From contig CAVTAI010000003.1 in NCBI GenBank assembly GCA_963732655.1, forward strand, positions 62,001 to 126,000: a stretch of DNA of 64,000 bases. Direction: 5' to 3'. Of the stretch, positions 8,572-17,416 are shown piece after piece. The DNA is from CAVTWS01 sp963732655 (lineage in GTDB: Bacteria > Actinomycetota > Acidimicrobiia > Acidimicrobiales > SHLQ01). A program made the translations under genes and the position numbers. Below the pieces are notes generated by a model. It was not told the origin of the DNA and ran no database searches. It saw nothing but the letters and a program-made list of their open reading frames with translations. How positions within the stretch are numbered: the first letter of the stretch is position 1; every line of letters begins with the position of its first letter.

Positions 8572-9389
8572 TCAGGCGCGGGCTCGGGCCCGTTCGCCCT
8601 GGCCGATCGGCTCGCGCTTCGCGGTCTCGATCGATCCGTGGGCGTCGAGCTCCACGGGCGTCATCTCCGTGCGCAACGTGCCGTAGAGCAGGTCGGCCAG
8701 GGGCAACAAGAAGTTGAGATTGGCGCCCAGGTCCACGTGGTGGATGTAGTGATGGCGATCGAGGAAGGGGAACCACGGTTGGGCTTCCACGATGCGATGG
8801 CTGCCGGGCCGATGAATGGTGTCGTGCACCACGATGAAGAGGTTGGACACGATCGCCGAGCCGGTTACCAGACCGATGATGAATGTCGGATCGTGCGTGA
8901 TGAACCAGGCCGGCAGCCAGACCGCGACGACCCCGATGCCCATGTACCACCCGAAGTGCGCCAGGCGCACCCGAGCGTTTCGAATCGCGGAGACGTGAGC
9001 GTCGGGCGCCCGCTTCCGGATCGACAGACGTCGTGCCGGCCCCAGCGTGGTGTAGCGCCAGGTCGGGAAGAACGCATAGTGGTGCGCGGTGTGCACCGTG
9101 TGGATGGCGCGCAGCGGGTGGATCACCGCCTCGTGGTAGACGAACCGGTGCACGAACCACTCGAGAGGCGAGGCGACGATCGGGATGATCGCCACTCCGA
9201 GGAGGAAGGCGGCCACCGCCGACGCAGCGCCGTCGCGGGGCAACGCCGTGACGATCGCGGTGAGACCCGCCACGACGCCGGCCACGCCGGCGGTGGCGAT
9301 GACGATGCGTCGCCGTTGACGGGACCCACGGGACGCGGCTTCGCCAGCTCCGCTTGGCGGGTCGCCGTCGTGAGATCCAGGTGCGTCAT
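8572..9389 (-). CDS. Sterol desaturase / fatty acid hydroxylase family protein (apparent frameshift near N-terminus)
   Basis: A membrane di-iron hydroxylase. The His-rich metal motifs are intact: EWFVHRFVYH, HTVHTAHH, HDTIH and DRHHYIHH, spread among several hydrophobic helices. The domain frame lacks an initiation codon for a long way upstream. The natural start appears to be ATG 9389, preceded by GGAG at ideal spacing, in a different frame that encodes MTHLDLTTATRQAELAKP with normal high-GC third positions. Going from that frame to the domain frame near 9300-9320 needs a net one-base loss (or -1 shift). No slippery heptamer is obvious, so a mutation or sequencing error is likelier than programmed shifting. 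Divergent from the P450 gene. Confidence 0.72.
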
Positions 9390-9518
9390 GTTCGCTCCGT
9401 TCGGGCGCTCGCTTCCGCCCGACTCGACTGACGGGAGTCCGATCGCAGCGGGGATGTAGGCCCGAGTATCGACGGTGCGCCGGCCGTCGCCCAGTGTCCT
9501 TTGTCCTGCGCGCTACGT

Positions 9519-9534
9519 TACCGATCGGTAGAAT
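9519..9534 (+). promoter_or_regulatory. Palindromic operator overlapping a leaderless -10 element of the P450 gene
   Basis: TACCGATCGGTA (9519-9530) is a perfect 12-bp palindrome, the type bound by TetR-family repressors. It overlaps TAGAAT (9529-9534), a good actinobacterial -10 hexamer placed six bases before the GTG start at 9541, implying that the transcript begins at or next to the start codon. The intergenic region is shared with the divergent sterol desaturase gene. Confidence 0.5.
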
Positions 9535-9540
9535 GCGGTC

Positions 9541-10803
9541 GTGCTCACTGACCCGACGCTTGACGACATCGACCTGTCCGACCTCGAGGGGTTCTGGACC
9601 CGCCCGATCGTCGCGCGCGATGCGGCGTTTGCGCTGCTTCGCCGCGAGCGACCGATCGCCTTCTTCGAGGAAGCCGAGATCGAGGGCATACCCCACGGTC
9701 CGGGCTACTTCGCCCTCACCCGGTACGACCACATCCTCGAGGTGTCGCGCTCTCCACATCTCTTCCGAAGCGGATCCGGGTTCGCCATCCCGGACCTTCC
9801 CCCGGAGTTCAACGAGTTCTTCGGCTCGATGCTGAGCCTCGACGATCCGCGGCATGCCCGGCTGCGCAAGATCGTGTCGTCCGCGTTCACGCCTGGAGTG
9901 CTCCGAAAGCTCGAAGATGATGTCGCCCGCGCCGCGTCCGGCCACGTCGACCGCCTGATCGACGAAGGCGGTGGCGACTTCGTGGCGCTCGTCGCCGCGC
10001 CATTCCCGCTCGAGATCATCTGCGAGATGATGGGCATCGAGCACGGCGCCCGGCAGATGGTGCTCGACAACAGCAACATCATCTTGAGCCAGGGCGACCC
10101 GGAGTTCATCGAGCCCGGTTCCGACCCCCTCGCCGCCTTCCTCCAGGCGGGCGCCGATCTCGCCGCCCTGATGACCGAGATGGCCGCGGCCCGGCAGGGT
10201 TCGGATCGGTACGGTGACCTCACCGCCGCCCTGGTCAACGCGGAGATCGATGGCGAGCGCCTGACCCACTCGGAGCTGGCGTCGTTCTTCGTGCTGCTCT
10301 GCGCGGCCGGCAACGAGACCACCCGCAACGCCATCTCGTGGGCGCTGACCTTCCTCACCGATCATCCCGAGCAGCGCGAGATGTGGCGAGCTGACCTTGA
10401 CGGCCTCACGCCGAGCGCGGTGGAAGAAGTCGTGCGGTTGGCGTCCCCGGTCATCCACTTCCGCCGCACCGTCACCGCCGACGGCGTGACCCTGGGCGGC
10501 CACAGGTTCGCCGAGGGCGACAAGGTCGTGCTCTTCTACCCCTCCGCCAATCGCGACGAGGCGATCTTCGAGCAACCCCTGAACTTCGACATCCGCCGAT
10601 CTCCGAATCCGCACGTCGGATTCGGGGGACCCGGGCCCCACTTCTGCCTCGGTGCTCATCTGGCTCGGCGGGAGATCGGCGTGCTCTACCGGGAGTTGCT
10701 GACGCGCGTGCCCGGGCTGGTCGCCACTGGTGAACCCGATCGTCTGCGTTCGAACTTCATCAATGGGGTCAAACACCTACCCTGCTCGACGACGGGGGAG
10801 TGA
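9541..10803 (+). CDS. Cytochrome P450 (CYP124/125/142-like)
   Basis: A 420-residue soluble bacterial P450. Visible motifs: I-helix oxygen-activation AGNETTR (256-262), K-helix E296-x-x-R299, and haem loop FGGPGPHFCLGAHLAR with the thiolate ligand Cys369. The haem-loop and I-helix wording resembles the actinobacterial sterol/methyl-branched lipid omega-hydroxylases (CYP124/125/142); steroid side-chain oxidation is therefore plausible, supported by the divergent sterol desaturase-family gene, but the substrate is inferred. Start is GTG 9541 without a ribosome site (probably leaderless). Its 3' end overlaps the convergent GIDE-LemA gene by 35 bp. Confidence 0.9.
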   Translation: MLTDPTLDDIDLSDLEGFWTRPIVARDAAFALLRRERPIAFFEEAEIEGIPHGPGYFALTRYDHILEVSRSPHLFRSGSGFAIPDLPPEFNEFFGSMLSLDDPRHARLRKIVSSAFTPGVLRKLEDDVARAASGHVDRLIDEGGGDFVALVAAPFPLEIICEMMGIEHGARQMVLDNSNIILSQGDPEFIEPGSDPLAAFLQAGADLAALMTEMAAARQGSDRYGDLTAALVNAEIDGERLTHSELASFFVLLCAAGNETTRNAISWALTFLTDHPEQREMWRADLDGLTPSAVEEVVRLASPVIHFRRTVTADGVTLGGHRFAEGDKVVLFYPSANRDEAIFEQPLNFDIRRSPNPHVGFGGPGPHFCLGAHLARREIGVLYRELLTRVPGLVATGEPDRLRSNFINGVKHLPCSTTGE

Positions 10804-12283
10804 CGACACTCGCCGCCGCGGGGTCGGCGGCGCCGATGAACTCGGCCGACAGGGACAATCCGAACAGGCGAGCAAGGACCGAGGCCGGGAAGACCTGTCC
10901 CCGGTCGCGCAGCGTTTCGACGGAGTCGTTGTAGAACGTCCGGGCCATGGCGATGCGGTTCTCGGTCTCCACCAGTTGGCTCTGCAGGCCTCGGAACGTC
11001 TCGTCGGCGGTGAGCTGAGGGTAGGCCTCCGAGAGAGCTTCGACCCGGCCGACCAGAGCCCCGGCGTGGGCGACGGAGGCATCGGATCGTCGAACGGCAG
11101 TGTCGGAGGGCAGCGTCGGCAGGTTGATCGTCAGCGTCCGTAGGACGGAAAGCGTCTCCAACAGCGATCGTTCGTGCTGGCTGTGACCGCGGGTCACCGA
11201 TTCCAGGGCCGGGATCAGGTCGCGGCGCCGGTTCAGTTCGACATCGATCAGGGACCACGCCACGCGAGCGCGATTGCGCACGAGCACGAGGCGGTTGTAG
11301 ACGAAGGCGACGGAGACGAGACCCATGGCCGCGAGCGCGGCCGCCGCCCCGATCACCGCGCCGAGCTTCGACACCTCGTCGAGCGTCGCGGTTCCTGCTC
11401 CGATCGCCTCGCTGTTGTCGAACAGCCCCCCGGAGACGGCGGCGGCCAGGACACACACGACGCTCGCGACCCGAGCCGTCGCCCCGTACCGGCGCACGAC
11501 CGACGCTTCGCCGCGCATGTCGATGAGGAAGGGTGCCTCGCCCGTCGGGTCCGCGCCGATGGCGGGGCGGATCGCGGTGGGGTCGGGCCGCGCGGTGCCG
11601 ATCACGTAGACGGTCTCGCCGTGCGGAAGCGCCCGTTCGATCACCCGACGGGCCGGTACGTCCGTGCGGAGGGCCAGCAGATCCCAGTCGTCTCGCGGTC
11701 GACGCACGACGATGGTGTCGTCGGTCGGGCGCTCGGCGCGGAGCCGTTCGGGACCCTCGTACATGAGCACGCCGGTGACTCCGGCGCGGCGAGGCCACAC
11801 GGAGACGGGGCCCGAACCGTCGTCGACATCGAAACACGCCGGTCCCCCAAGTTGCCGGGAGACCGTCTTCCACTGCGTCCGCCCGTTGTCCGACTTGTCC
11901 TCGACCTGCGTCTCGAGTTCCCACCACACCGCTTGGATGCCGGAGTAGGGACACGGCATCGCCTGTCCGCCGACGATCCGGCCGGTCACCTCGTGGAGGC
12001 CGATGCCCACTCCGCCGGTGCGGCTGGTCGGGAGGTCGCGCACGAGACGGTGGTGACTTCGCTGGTGATACCAGATGGTGAACGTCATGATCGCCAGGAC
12101 GGCGAGGGCGAAGGCGGTCAGGGTCGCGGTCCCGCTCGCCTTCGTCTCGATGGTGACCGGATCGACGGTCTGGGCCACGGCGCGGAGCAGGTCGGCGCCT
12201 CGAAGTGGGAGGTGACTCACATCCATGTGGTCGGCCGGAATGGCGGCGCGCTCAAGCCCGAGGTTTCCCACAGGGTTGTCCAC
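10769..12283 (-). CDS. GIDE domain-LemA domain fusion membrane protein
   Basis: A 504-residue membrane protein built from two known halves. After an N-terminal helix (about residues 53-70) comes a GIDE-like region with the MPCPYSGIQAVWWELETQVE core, found in eukaryotic MUL1/GIDE and in bacterial proteins, followed by two more helices. The C-terminal half is a LemA domain: membrane anchor, then NRLVLVRNRARVAWSLIDVELNRRRDLIP and QLVETENRIAMARTFYNDSVE. LemA proteins are membrane-anchored four-helix bundles of uncertain role. Start is GTG 12283 (GAGG about 10 bp upstream) or ATG 12226. Divergent from nrdAB. Confidence 0.8.
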   Translation of the reverse strand: MDNPVGNLGLERAAIPADHMDVSHLPLRGADLLRAVAQTVDPVTIETKASGTATLTAFALAVLAIMTFTIWYHQRSHHRLVRDLPTSRTGGVGIGLHEVTGRIVGGQAMPCPYSGIQAVWWELETQVEDKSDNGRTQWKTVSRQLGGPACFDVDDGSGPVSVWPRRAGVTGVLMYEGPERLRAERPTDDTIVVRRPRDDWDLLALRTDVPARRVIERALPHGETVYVIGTARPDPTAIRPAIGADPTGEAPFLIDMRGEASVVRRYGATARVASVVCVLAAAVSGGLFDNSEAIGAGTATLDEVSKLGAVIGAAAALAAMGLVSVAFVYNRLVLVRNRARVAWSLIDVELNRRRDLIPALESVTRGHSQHERSLLETLSVLRTLTINLPTLPSDTAVRRSDASVAHAGALVGRVEALSEAYPQLTADETFRGLQSQLVETENRIAMARTFYNDSVETLRDRGQVFPASVLARLFGLSLSAEFIGAADPAAASVVTPPSSSRVGV

Positions 12284-12328
12284 AGGTTGTACACCTCATC
12301 GGGACGATCACCCACAACGTCGTCCACA
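12264..12328. promoter_or_regulatory. DnaA-box-like cluster upstream of nrdAB
   Basis: TTGTCCACA at 12276-12284 matches the high-GC actinobacterial DnaA box exactly. TCGTCCACA at 12320-12328 differs by one base; TTTCCCACA (12264-12272) and TTGTACACC (12287-12295) differ by two. All four have the same orientation within 65 bp. DnaA is known to bind nrd promoters in E. coli; a similar role here is inference. The exact box overlaps the GTG start of the divergent gene. Confidence 0.4.
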
Positions 12329-12364
12329 GGCGAGGACCAACTTCTGGGGAACTCGCGATCAGCC

Positions 12365-12425
12365 CTTGACGCGCGTGTAGTTACACCGATGTAATAGGTC
12401 TTCCGGCTCAAACCACATGGATGTG
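12365..12425 (+). promoter_or_regulatory. nrdAB promoter with paired palindromes (candidate NrdR boxes)
   Basis: Two related palindromes lie exactly 32 bp apart centre to centre: TTACACCGATGTAA (12381-12394) and CACATGGATGTG (12414-12425), sharing the core ACAYSGATGT. NrdR operators are typically two such palindromes about three helical turns apart in front of ribonucleotide reductase genes. A -35-like TTGACG (12365-12370) and -10-like TGTAAT (12390-12395, long 19-bp spacer) place the first box over the -10. A further 9-bp inverted repeat CAAACCACA (12409-12417)/TGTGGTTTG (12436-12444) surrounds the second box. Confidence 0.5.
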
Positions 12426-12520
12426 CTTTCAGCGCTGTGGTTTGTGCCCACTCGTCGGGATGGGTCCCACGGAACGCCGCCTCCCCAGTCGGAGCGGCTC
12501 GAAGAGAGGAAGGTGGCTCG

Positions 12521-14926
12521 ATGGCGATCGTCGAGGATCGGATCGAAGTGCCTGTCGCGCCGGCAGCGGCGACCACCATGCGCGTGCGCAAACGCAACGG
12601 CGATCTGGAGCCGGTCGATGTCAACAAGATCGTGCGGGCCGTCAGTCGTTGCGCCGAAGGGCTGAGCGGCGTCGACGCCATGCGGGTGGCCACCCGCACG
12701 ATCTCGGGCCTGGTCGATGGTGCCACCACCGAGGAGCTCGACGGGCTGTCGATCCGCACGGCGGCGTCGCTCATCGTCGAGGAGCCCAACTACTCGCGCC
12801 TGGCGGCTCGCCTGCTCGCCACCGTGATCGACAAGGAGGTCCAGAACCAGGACCTCCACTCGTTCTCGCAGTCGGTGGCCAACGGCCATCGGTTGGGTCT
12901 GATCGACGATGGTGTTGCCGAGCTCGTGGCCAACAACGCCCGCAAGCTCAACGCGGCGATCGATCCCGAGCGGGATCAGCTCTTCGAGTTCTTCGGTCTG
13001 CGTACCGTGTACGACCGCTATCTGCTGCGCCATCCCGAGGTGCGTCAGGTCATCGAGACCCCCCAACACTTCTTCTTGAGGGTGGCCTGCGGTCTGTCGA
13101 GGGGACCCGAGGAAGCGATCGCGTTCTACCGACTCATCTCGTCGCTCGAGTACCTACCGTCCAGCCCGACCCTGTTCAACTCGGGTACGTCGCATCCGCA
13201 GATGTCGTCGTGCTACCTGCTCGATTCCCCGGCCGACAGTCTCGAAGGCATCTACGACCGCTACAAGGACGTCGCCCAACTGTCGAAGTTCGCGGGCGGC
13301 ATCGGCCTGGCCTACTCGCGCGTCCGGTCGAAGGGATCGTTGATCAAGGGCACCAACGGCTTGTCGAACGGCATCGTGCCGTGGCTCAAGACGCTCGACA
13401 GCTCGGTCGCCGCCGTCAACCAGGGCGGTCGCCGCAAGGGCGCCGCGTGCGTGTACCTGGAGTCGTGGCACGCCGACATCGAGGACTTCCTCGATCTGCG
13501 CGAGAACACCGGCGACAACGCTCGCCGCACCCACAACCTGAACCTGGCCAACTGGGTCCCGGACCTCTTCATGGAGCGGGTCGAGAAGGACTGGCAGTGG
13601 TCCCTCTTCGATCCCAAGCGGGTCCCGCACCTCGTCGATCTCTACGGCGACGACTTCCGGGCCGCCTACGAGCAGGCGGAATCCGAAGGTCGGTACGAGC
13701 GGCAGGTCTCGGCCCGAGAGCTCTACAGCCGCATGATGCGATCCCTGGCCCAGACCGGCAACGGCTGGATGACCTTCAAGGACGCATCCAACCTGCGCTG
13801 CAACCAGACCGGGCGTTCGGGCCGGGTCGTGCACCTGTCGAACCTGTGCACCGAGATCATCGAGGTCACCAACGCCGAGGAGACCGCCGTCTGCAACCTC
13901 GGTTCAGTCAACCTCGGGGCGCTGACCACCGAATCGGGGTTCGATTTCGAGCGCCTGGGCGACGTCGTGCGCATGGCCGTGCCGTTCCTCGATCGCGTGA
14001 TCGACATCAACTACTACCCGACCGAGGCCGCGGCGCGTTCGAACGCGGCATGGCGGCCAGTCGGTCTCGGCCTGATGGGCCTCCAGGACGTCTTCTTCAA
14101 GCTGCGACTGCCGTTCGATTCCGACCCGGCCCGCGAGCTCTCGGCCCGCATCAGCGAGCACATGTACTTCCACGCGCTCTGGGCCTCGACCGAGCTGGCC
14201 GAGGCTTCTGGACCCCACGCCACCTACGCCGACACCCGCACCGCCGATGGCAAGCTCCAGTTCGACCTCTGGCCCGACGCCCGCACCCACGGCGACCTCG
14301 ATTGGGACACCCTTCGCGGCCGGGTCCGCCAGTTCGGCCTGCGCAACTCGCTGCTGATCGCCATCGCCCCCACCGCCACCATCGCGTCGATCGCCGGATG
14401 TTTCGAGTGCATCGAACCCCAGGTGTCCAACCTGTTCAAACGCGAGACCCTCTCGGGCGAGTTCCTCCAGATCAACCGCTACCTGGTGCGTGACCTCCAA
14501 AAGCGCGGCCTGTGGACCGAGGAGATGATCGCCCGGGTCAAGCGGGCCGAGGGCAGCATCCAAGACGTCGAAGGCATTCCCGAAGACATCAAGGATGTGT
14601 ACCGCACGGCCTGGGAGGTGCCCATGCGGTCCCTCGTCGACATGGCGGCCGATCGTGGCGCCTTCATCGATCAGAGCCAGTCGCTGAACCTGTTCATGGA
14701 GTCGCCGACCATCGGCAAGCTCAGCTCGATGTACCTGCACGCGTGGAAGCGTGGTCTCAAGACCACCTACTACCTGCGGTCCCGACCCGCCACCCGCATC
14801 AACCAGACCACCTCCGCCGCCCCAGCCGAGGCCATCGCGCCACCGGCGCCCAAGAAGATCTTCTCCGACGAAGAGGCCGTGGCCTGCTCGTTGGAGAACC
14901 CCGAATCGTGTGAGGCGTGCGACTGA
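12521..14926 (+). CDS. nrdA: Class I ribonucleoside-diphosphate reductase alpha subunit
   Basis: The large catalytic subunit (801 residues) that makes deoxyribonucleotides. An ATP-cone allosteric domain occupies about residues 19-110. Active-site residues: C231 (MSSCYLLDSP), N441-x-C443-x-E445 (NLCTEI) and C458 (AVCNLGS); the YY radical-relay pair lies near the end (TTYYLRSRP). The C-terminal redox pair is in the closing ESCEACD. ATG 12521 is chosen over an upstream in-frame GTG because AGAGGAAGGTGG precedes it and the protein then begins just before the ATP-cone. nrdB follows 56 bp downstream. Confidence 0.96.
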   Translation: MAIVEDRIEVPVAPAAATTMRVRKRNGDLEPVDVNKIVRAVSRCAEGLSGVDAMRVATRTISGLVDGATTEELDGLSIRTAASLIVEEPNYSRLAARLLATVIDKEVQNQDLHSFSQSVANGHRLGLIDDGVAELVANNARKLNAAIDPERDQLFEFFGLRTVYDRYLLRHPEVRQVIETPQHFFLRVACGLSRGPEEAIAFYRLISSLEYLPSSPTLFNSGTSHPQMSSCYLLDSPADSLEGIYDRYKDVAQLSKFAGGIGLAYSRVRSKGSLIKGTNGLSNGIVPWLKTLDSSVAAVNQGGRRKGAACVYLESWHADIEDFLDLRENTGDNARRTHNLNLANWVPDLFMERVEKDWQWSLFDPKRVPHLVDLYGDDFRAAYEQAESEGRYERQVSARELYSRMMRSLAQTGNGWMTFKDASNLRCNQTGRSGRVVHLSNLCTEIIEVTNAEETAVCNLGSVNLGALTTESGFDFERLGDVVRMAVPFLDRVIDINYYPTEAAARSNAAWRPVGLGLMGLQDVFFKLRLPFDSDPARELSARISEHMYFHALWASTELAEASGPHATYADTRTADGKLQFDLWPDARTHGDLDWDTLRGRVRQFGLRNSLLIAIAPTATIASIAGCFECIEPQVSNLFKRETLSGEFLQINRYLVRDLQKRGLWTEEMIARVKRAEGSIQDVEGIPEDIKDVYRTAWEVPMRSLVDMAADRGAFIDQSQSLNLFMESPTIGKLSSMYLHAWKRGLKTTYYLRSRPATRINQTTSAAPAEAIAPPAPKKIFSDEEAVACSLENPESCEACD

Positions 14927-14982
14927 GCTCCCGCTCGTCGCCTCACGCCCCGCACCCCTCACCTGAAGGAAGTAGTTCTCCC

Positions 14983-16065
14983 ATGGCCCTCATGGAACCG
15001 GCGTACGAACTCGCCGACCTCGCCCCCACCGTCACCCCGGCGGCGACTCCGACGAATTCCCGGACCAACATCTTGGATCCCGGTTTCAACCTCACCCTGC
15101 GGCCGATGCGTTATCCCGCCTTCTACGAGATGTACCGCAACGCCATCCGCAACACCTGGACGGTCGAGGAGATCGATTTCTCCGACGACCTCGTCGATCT
15201 GCAACGCAAGCTGTTGCCGGCCGAGAAGCACCTCGTCAACCGCCTGGTCGCGTTCTTCGCCACCGGCGATTCCATCGTGGCCAACAACTTGGTCCTCAAC
15301 CTGTACAAACACGTCAACGCGCCCGAGGCGCGGATGTACCTCTCGCGTCAGCTCTACGAAGAGGCGCTGCACGTCCAGTTCTATCTGACCCTCCTCGACA
15401 ACTACATCCCCGATCTGCGCGAACGCGAGGCGGCGTTCTCAGCCATCGAGAACATCCCATCGATCCGTCAGAAGGGCGAGTTCTGCTTCCAGTGGATCGG
15501 CTCCATCGCCGACCTCGATCGGCTCGAATCTCGCGAGGACCGGCAGCGGTTCCTGCTCAACCTGATCTGCTTCGCCGCCTGCATCGAAGGGCTCTTCTTC
15601 TTCGCCGCGTTCGCCTACGTCTACTTCCTGCGCTCCAAGGGCCTGCTCAACGGCCTCGCGGCCGGTACGAACTGGGTGTTTCGTGATGAGAGTGCCCACA
15701 TGAACTTTGCCCTCGAAGTGGTCAACACCGTGCGTTCCGAGGAACCGGATCTGTTCGACGATCACCTGGGTGCCCAGATCACCGAGATGATCGACCAGGC
15801 CGTCGAGTGCGAGTACCAGTTCGCCTCGGACGTGCTCGGCGAAGGCGTGCCGGGCATGTCGCTCAACGACACCCGCATCTACTTGCAGTTCGTGGCCGAT
15901 CAGCGGCTCATGCAGCTCGGCTTGCCTCGCCAGTACAACGTGCGCAACCCGTTCGCATTCATGGAGCTCCAGGACGTCCAGGAGCTGACCAACTTCTTCG
16001 AGCGCACCGTGGCTGCGTACCAGGTTGGCGTCGAGGGCGAGGTCGCCTTCGACGAGGAGTTCTGA
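14983..16065 (+). CDS. nrdB: Class I ribonucleoside-diphosphate reductase beta subunit
   Basis: The 360-residue radical-generating R2 subunit. Metal ligands are recognisable: D96, E127 and H130 (EEALH), E202 (CIEGLFFF), E236 and H239 (RDESAH). Y134, four residues after H130 (HVQFY), occupies the position of the stable tyrosyl radical (E. coli Y122), so this is a Tyr-type rather than Phe-type (class Ic) R2. ATG 14983 has GAAGGAAG upstream. Co-transcribed with nrdA and ended by a strong hairpin at 16144-16173. Confidence 0.95.
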   Translation: MALMEPAYELADLAPTVTPAATPTNSRTNILDPGFNLTLRPMRYPAFYEMYRNAIRNTWTVEEIDFSDDLVDLQRKLLPAEKHLVNRLVAFFATGDSIVANNLVLNLYKHVNAPEARMYLSRQLYEEALHVQFYLTLLDNYIPDLREREAAFSAIENIPSIRQKGEFCFQWIGSIADLDRLESREDRQRFLLNLICFAACIEGLFFFAAFAYVYFLRSKGLLNGLAAGTNWVFRDESAHMNFALEVVNTVRSEEPDLFDDHLGAQITEMIDQAVECEYQFASDVLGEGVPGMSLNDTRIYLQFVADQRLMQLGLPRQYNVRNPFAFMELQDVQELTNFFERTVAAYQVGVEGEVAFDEEF

Positions 16066-16143
16066 GCGGCTCCGACCGCTCTTCGTTTCGCTGACCCACC
16101 ACCACGTTCTCTCACCACCCAAAACCCATCCCGAGAGAACCAG

Positions 16144-16173
16144 CTTGGGCCCCTGTCCCCACAGGGGCCCAAG
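16144..16173 (+). terminator. Hairpin terminator after nrdB
   Basis: Perfect 13-bp stem, CTTGGGCCCCTGT (16144-16156) with ACAGGGGCCCAAG (16161-16173), around a CCCC loop. There is no T tract, as is common for actinobacterial terminators. Confidence 0.8.
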
Positions 16174-16212
16174 TGGCGTTCGGGCTCACAGCAGGTGGTA
16201 CGTCTGGAGCTA

Positions 16213-17378
16213 GTGCCGGCGCGCAGAAGTAGGTCGCGTGTGGTTCAGGCGACGAGGGGGTCGGCGGCGTAGGTCCATCTGAAGGGTTTTGCCTGTTGGT
16301 CGTACTCGGCGATGTAGGTGAGCATCTTGGTGATGAGGTCATCGCGTGAGGTGAAGTTGCCGTTGGTGATGACCTTGCGTTGCAGGATCGAGAAGAACAG
16401 TTCGACCTGGTTGACCCAGCTGGCGTGGGGCGGTGTGAAGTGCACGGTCCAGCGCGGATGCGCGGCGAACCAGGCCTTCGTGTGCTTGGAGCGGTGACTC
16501 GATCCGTTGTCGAGCACGACGTGGATCTCTAGCGCCGGGTCAATCGTCCGGTCGATCTCGTCGAGGAAACCACAGAAGTTCAGGGAATCGTTCTTGCCTG
16601 AGATCGGCTCTGCGAGGACCTCGCCGGTGTGCACGTTCAGCGCCGCGAACAGCGACGCGGTGCCGTGACGGATGTACTCCCACTCGCGGCGGGACCGGCG
16701 CCCGGGCCGCGCCGGCTGGGTGCTGTGCCTGCGTTCTTTGGCCTGCACCGAGGTCTTCTCGTCGACCGACACCACGATCGCGTTGTCGGGGCAGTTCAAG
16801 TACAGGCCGCAGACGTCGCGTACCCGATCCCAGAAGTCGGGGTCATCGCGACGGTTGAGCCAGCCACGCACCCTCGTGACATCGATGTGCATGGCCTTGA
16901 GGATCCGGCCGACCTGCGACGCGGAGATTTCGATCCCTTCGGCGAACAACGCGTCGGCCAGTTCGAGGTGAGTCCACATGGGCACAGGATCGTCCTCGTC
17001 CTTCTCCGATGTCGCGATCGCGGCGAGCTTCATGCGGTCGTCATGGCCGATCCGTCGGGGCCGTCCCGGGCGGGGCCGTTCCTCCAACCCATCCAGGCCT
17101 TCGGCCAGGAACCGCTTGCGCCACTCGCCGACCTTGTGCTGATCCATCCCGACCTCGACACCGATCTTGGCCAGGGACACACCCGCCTCGCACAACAAGA
17201 TCGCCCGCGCCCGACGCACCTCGCGAGCCGACGACGTGTGGGCCCGCACCCGACGCTCGAGCTCGTCCCGATCCTCGTCAGCCAACACCAGCCGCTCGAC
17301 CGTGAACCCCATGCAAGTCTCCTCCGACGCTGAGGACACCCATCACAGCATACGCGACCTATTTATGCGGTGATGCAC
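16213..17378. mobile_element. IS630-family insertion sequence, complete, TA target duplication
   Basis: The element is 1166 bp between TA dinucleotides at 16211-16212 and 17379-17380, the target duplication of Tc1/mariner-IS630 elements. Terminal imperfect inverted repeats of about 32 bp start GTGC at both ends and share the inner block TAGGTCGCGT (left about 16230-16239; right, reversed, about 17352-17361). It carries one intact transposase on the minus strand. The insertion sits in the gap between the nrdB terminator and the thiolase gene, so it breaks no gene but separates the thiolase from its original upstream DNA. Confidence 0.88.
16245..17312 (-). CDS. IS630 family transposase
   Basis: A 355-residue DDE transposase, apparently intact. 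The N-terminal region has helix-turn-helix DNA-binding segments (GVSLAKIGVEVGMDQHKVGEW; second domain about residues 100-150). Catalytic acidic residues: first Asp in IVVSVDEKT, second in HVVLDNGSSH, and the third, Glu, in SWVNQVELFFSIL, the IS630 DDE spacing. ATG 17312 is preferred because GGAGGAG lies at ideal distance upstream. Fills nearly the whole element. Confidence 0.93.
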   Translation of the reverse strand: MGFTVERLVLADEDRDELERRVRAHTSSAREVRRARAILLCEAGVSLAKIGVEVGMDQHKVGEWRKRFLAEGLDGLEERPRPGRPRRIGHDDRMKLAAIATSEKDEDDPVPMWTHLELADALFAEGIEISASQVGRILKAMHIDVTRVRGWLNRRDDPDFWDRVRDVCGLYLNCPDNAIVVSVDEKTSVQAKERRHSTQPARPGRRSRREWEYIRHGTASLFAALNVHTGEVLAEPISGKNDSLNFCGFLDEIDRTIDPALEIHVVLDNGSSHRSKHTKAWFAAHPRWTVHFTPPHASWVNQVELFFSILQRKVITNGNFTSRDDLITKMLTYIAEYDQQAKPFRWTYAADPLVA

Positions 17379-17416
17379 TAGGGTCGCAGCCGTGGTGGCG
17401 ACAGGAGGACGATGCC

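Noticed and set aside
9310..9340. Programmed -1 frameshift in the sterol desaturase gene
   Set aside because: No X-XXY-YYZ slippery heptamer or obvious stimulatory stem is seen at the frame junction.
9390..10776. Upstream extension of the sterol desaturase frame through the P450 gene
   Set aside because: It is antisense to a P450 with all motifs; the ATG 9389 with a ribosome site explains the start better.
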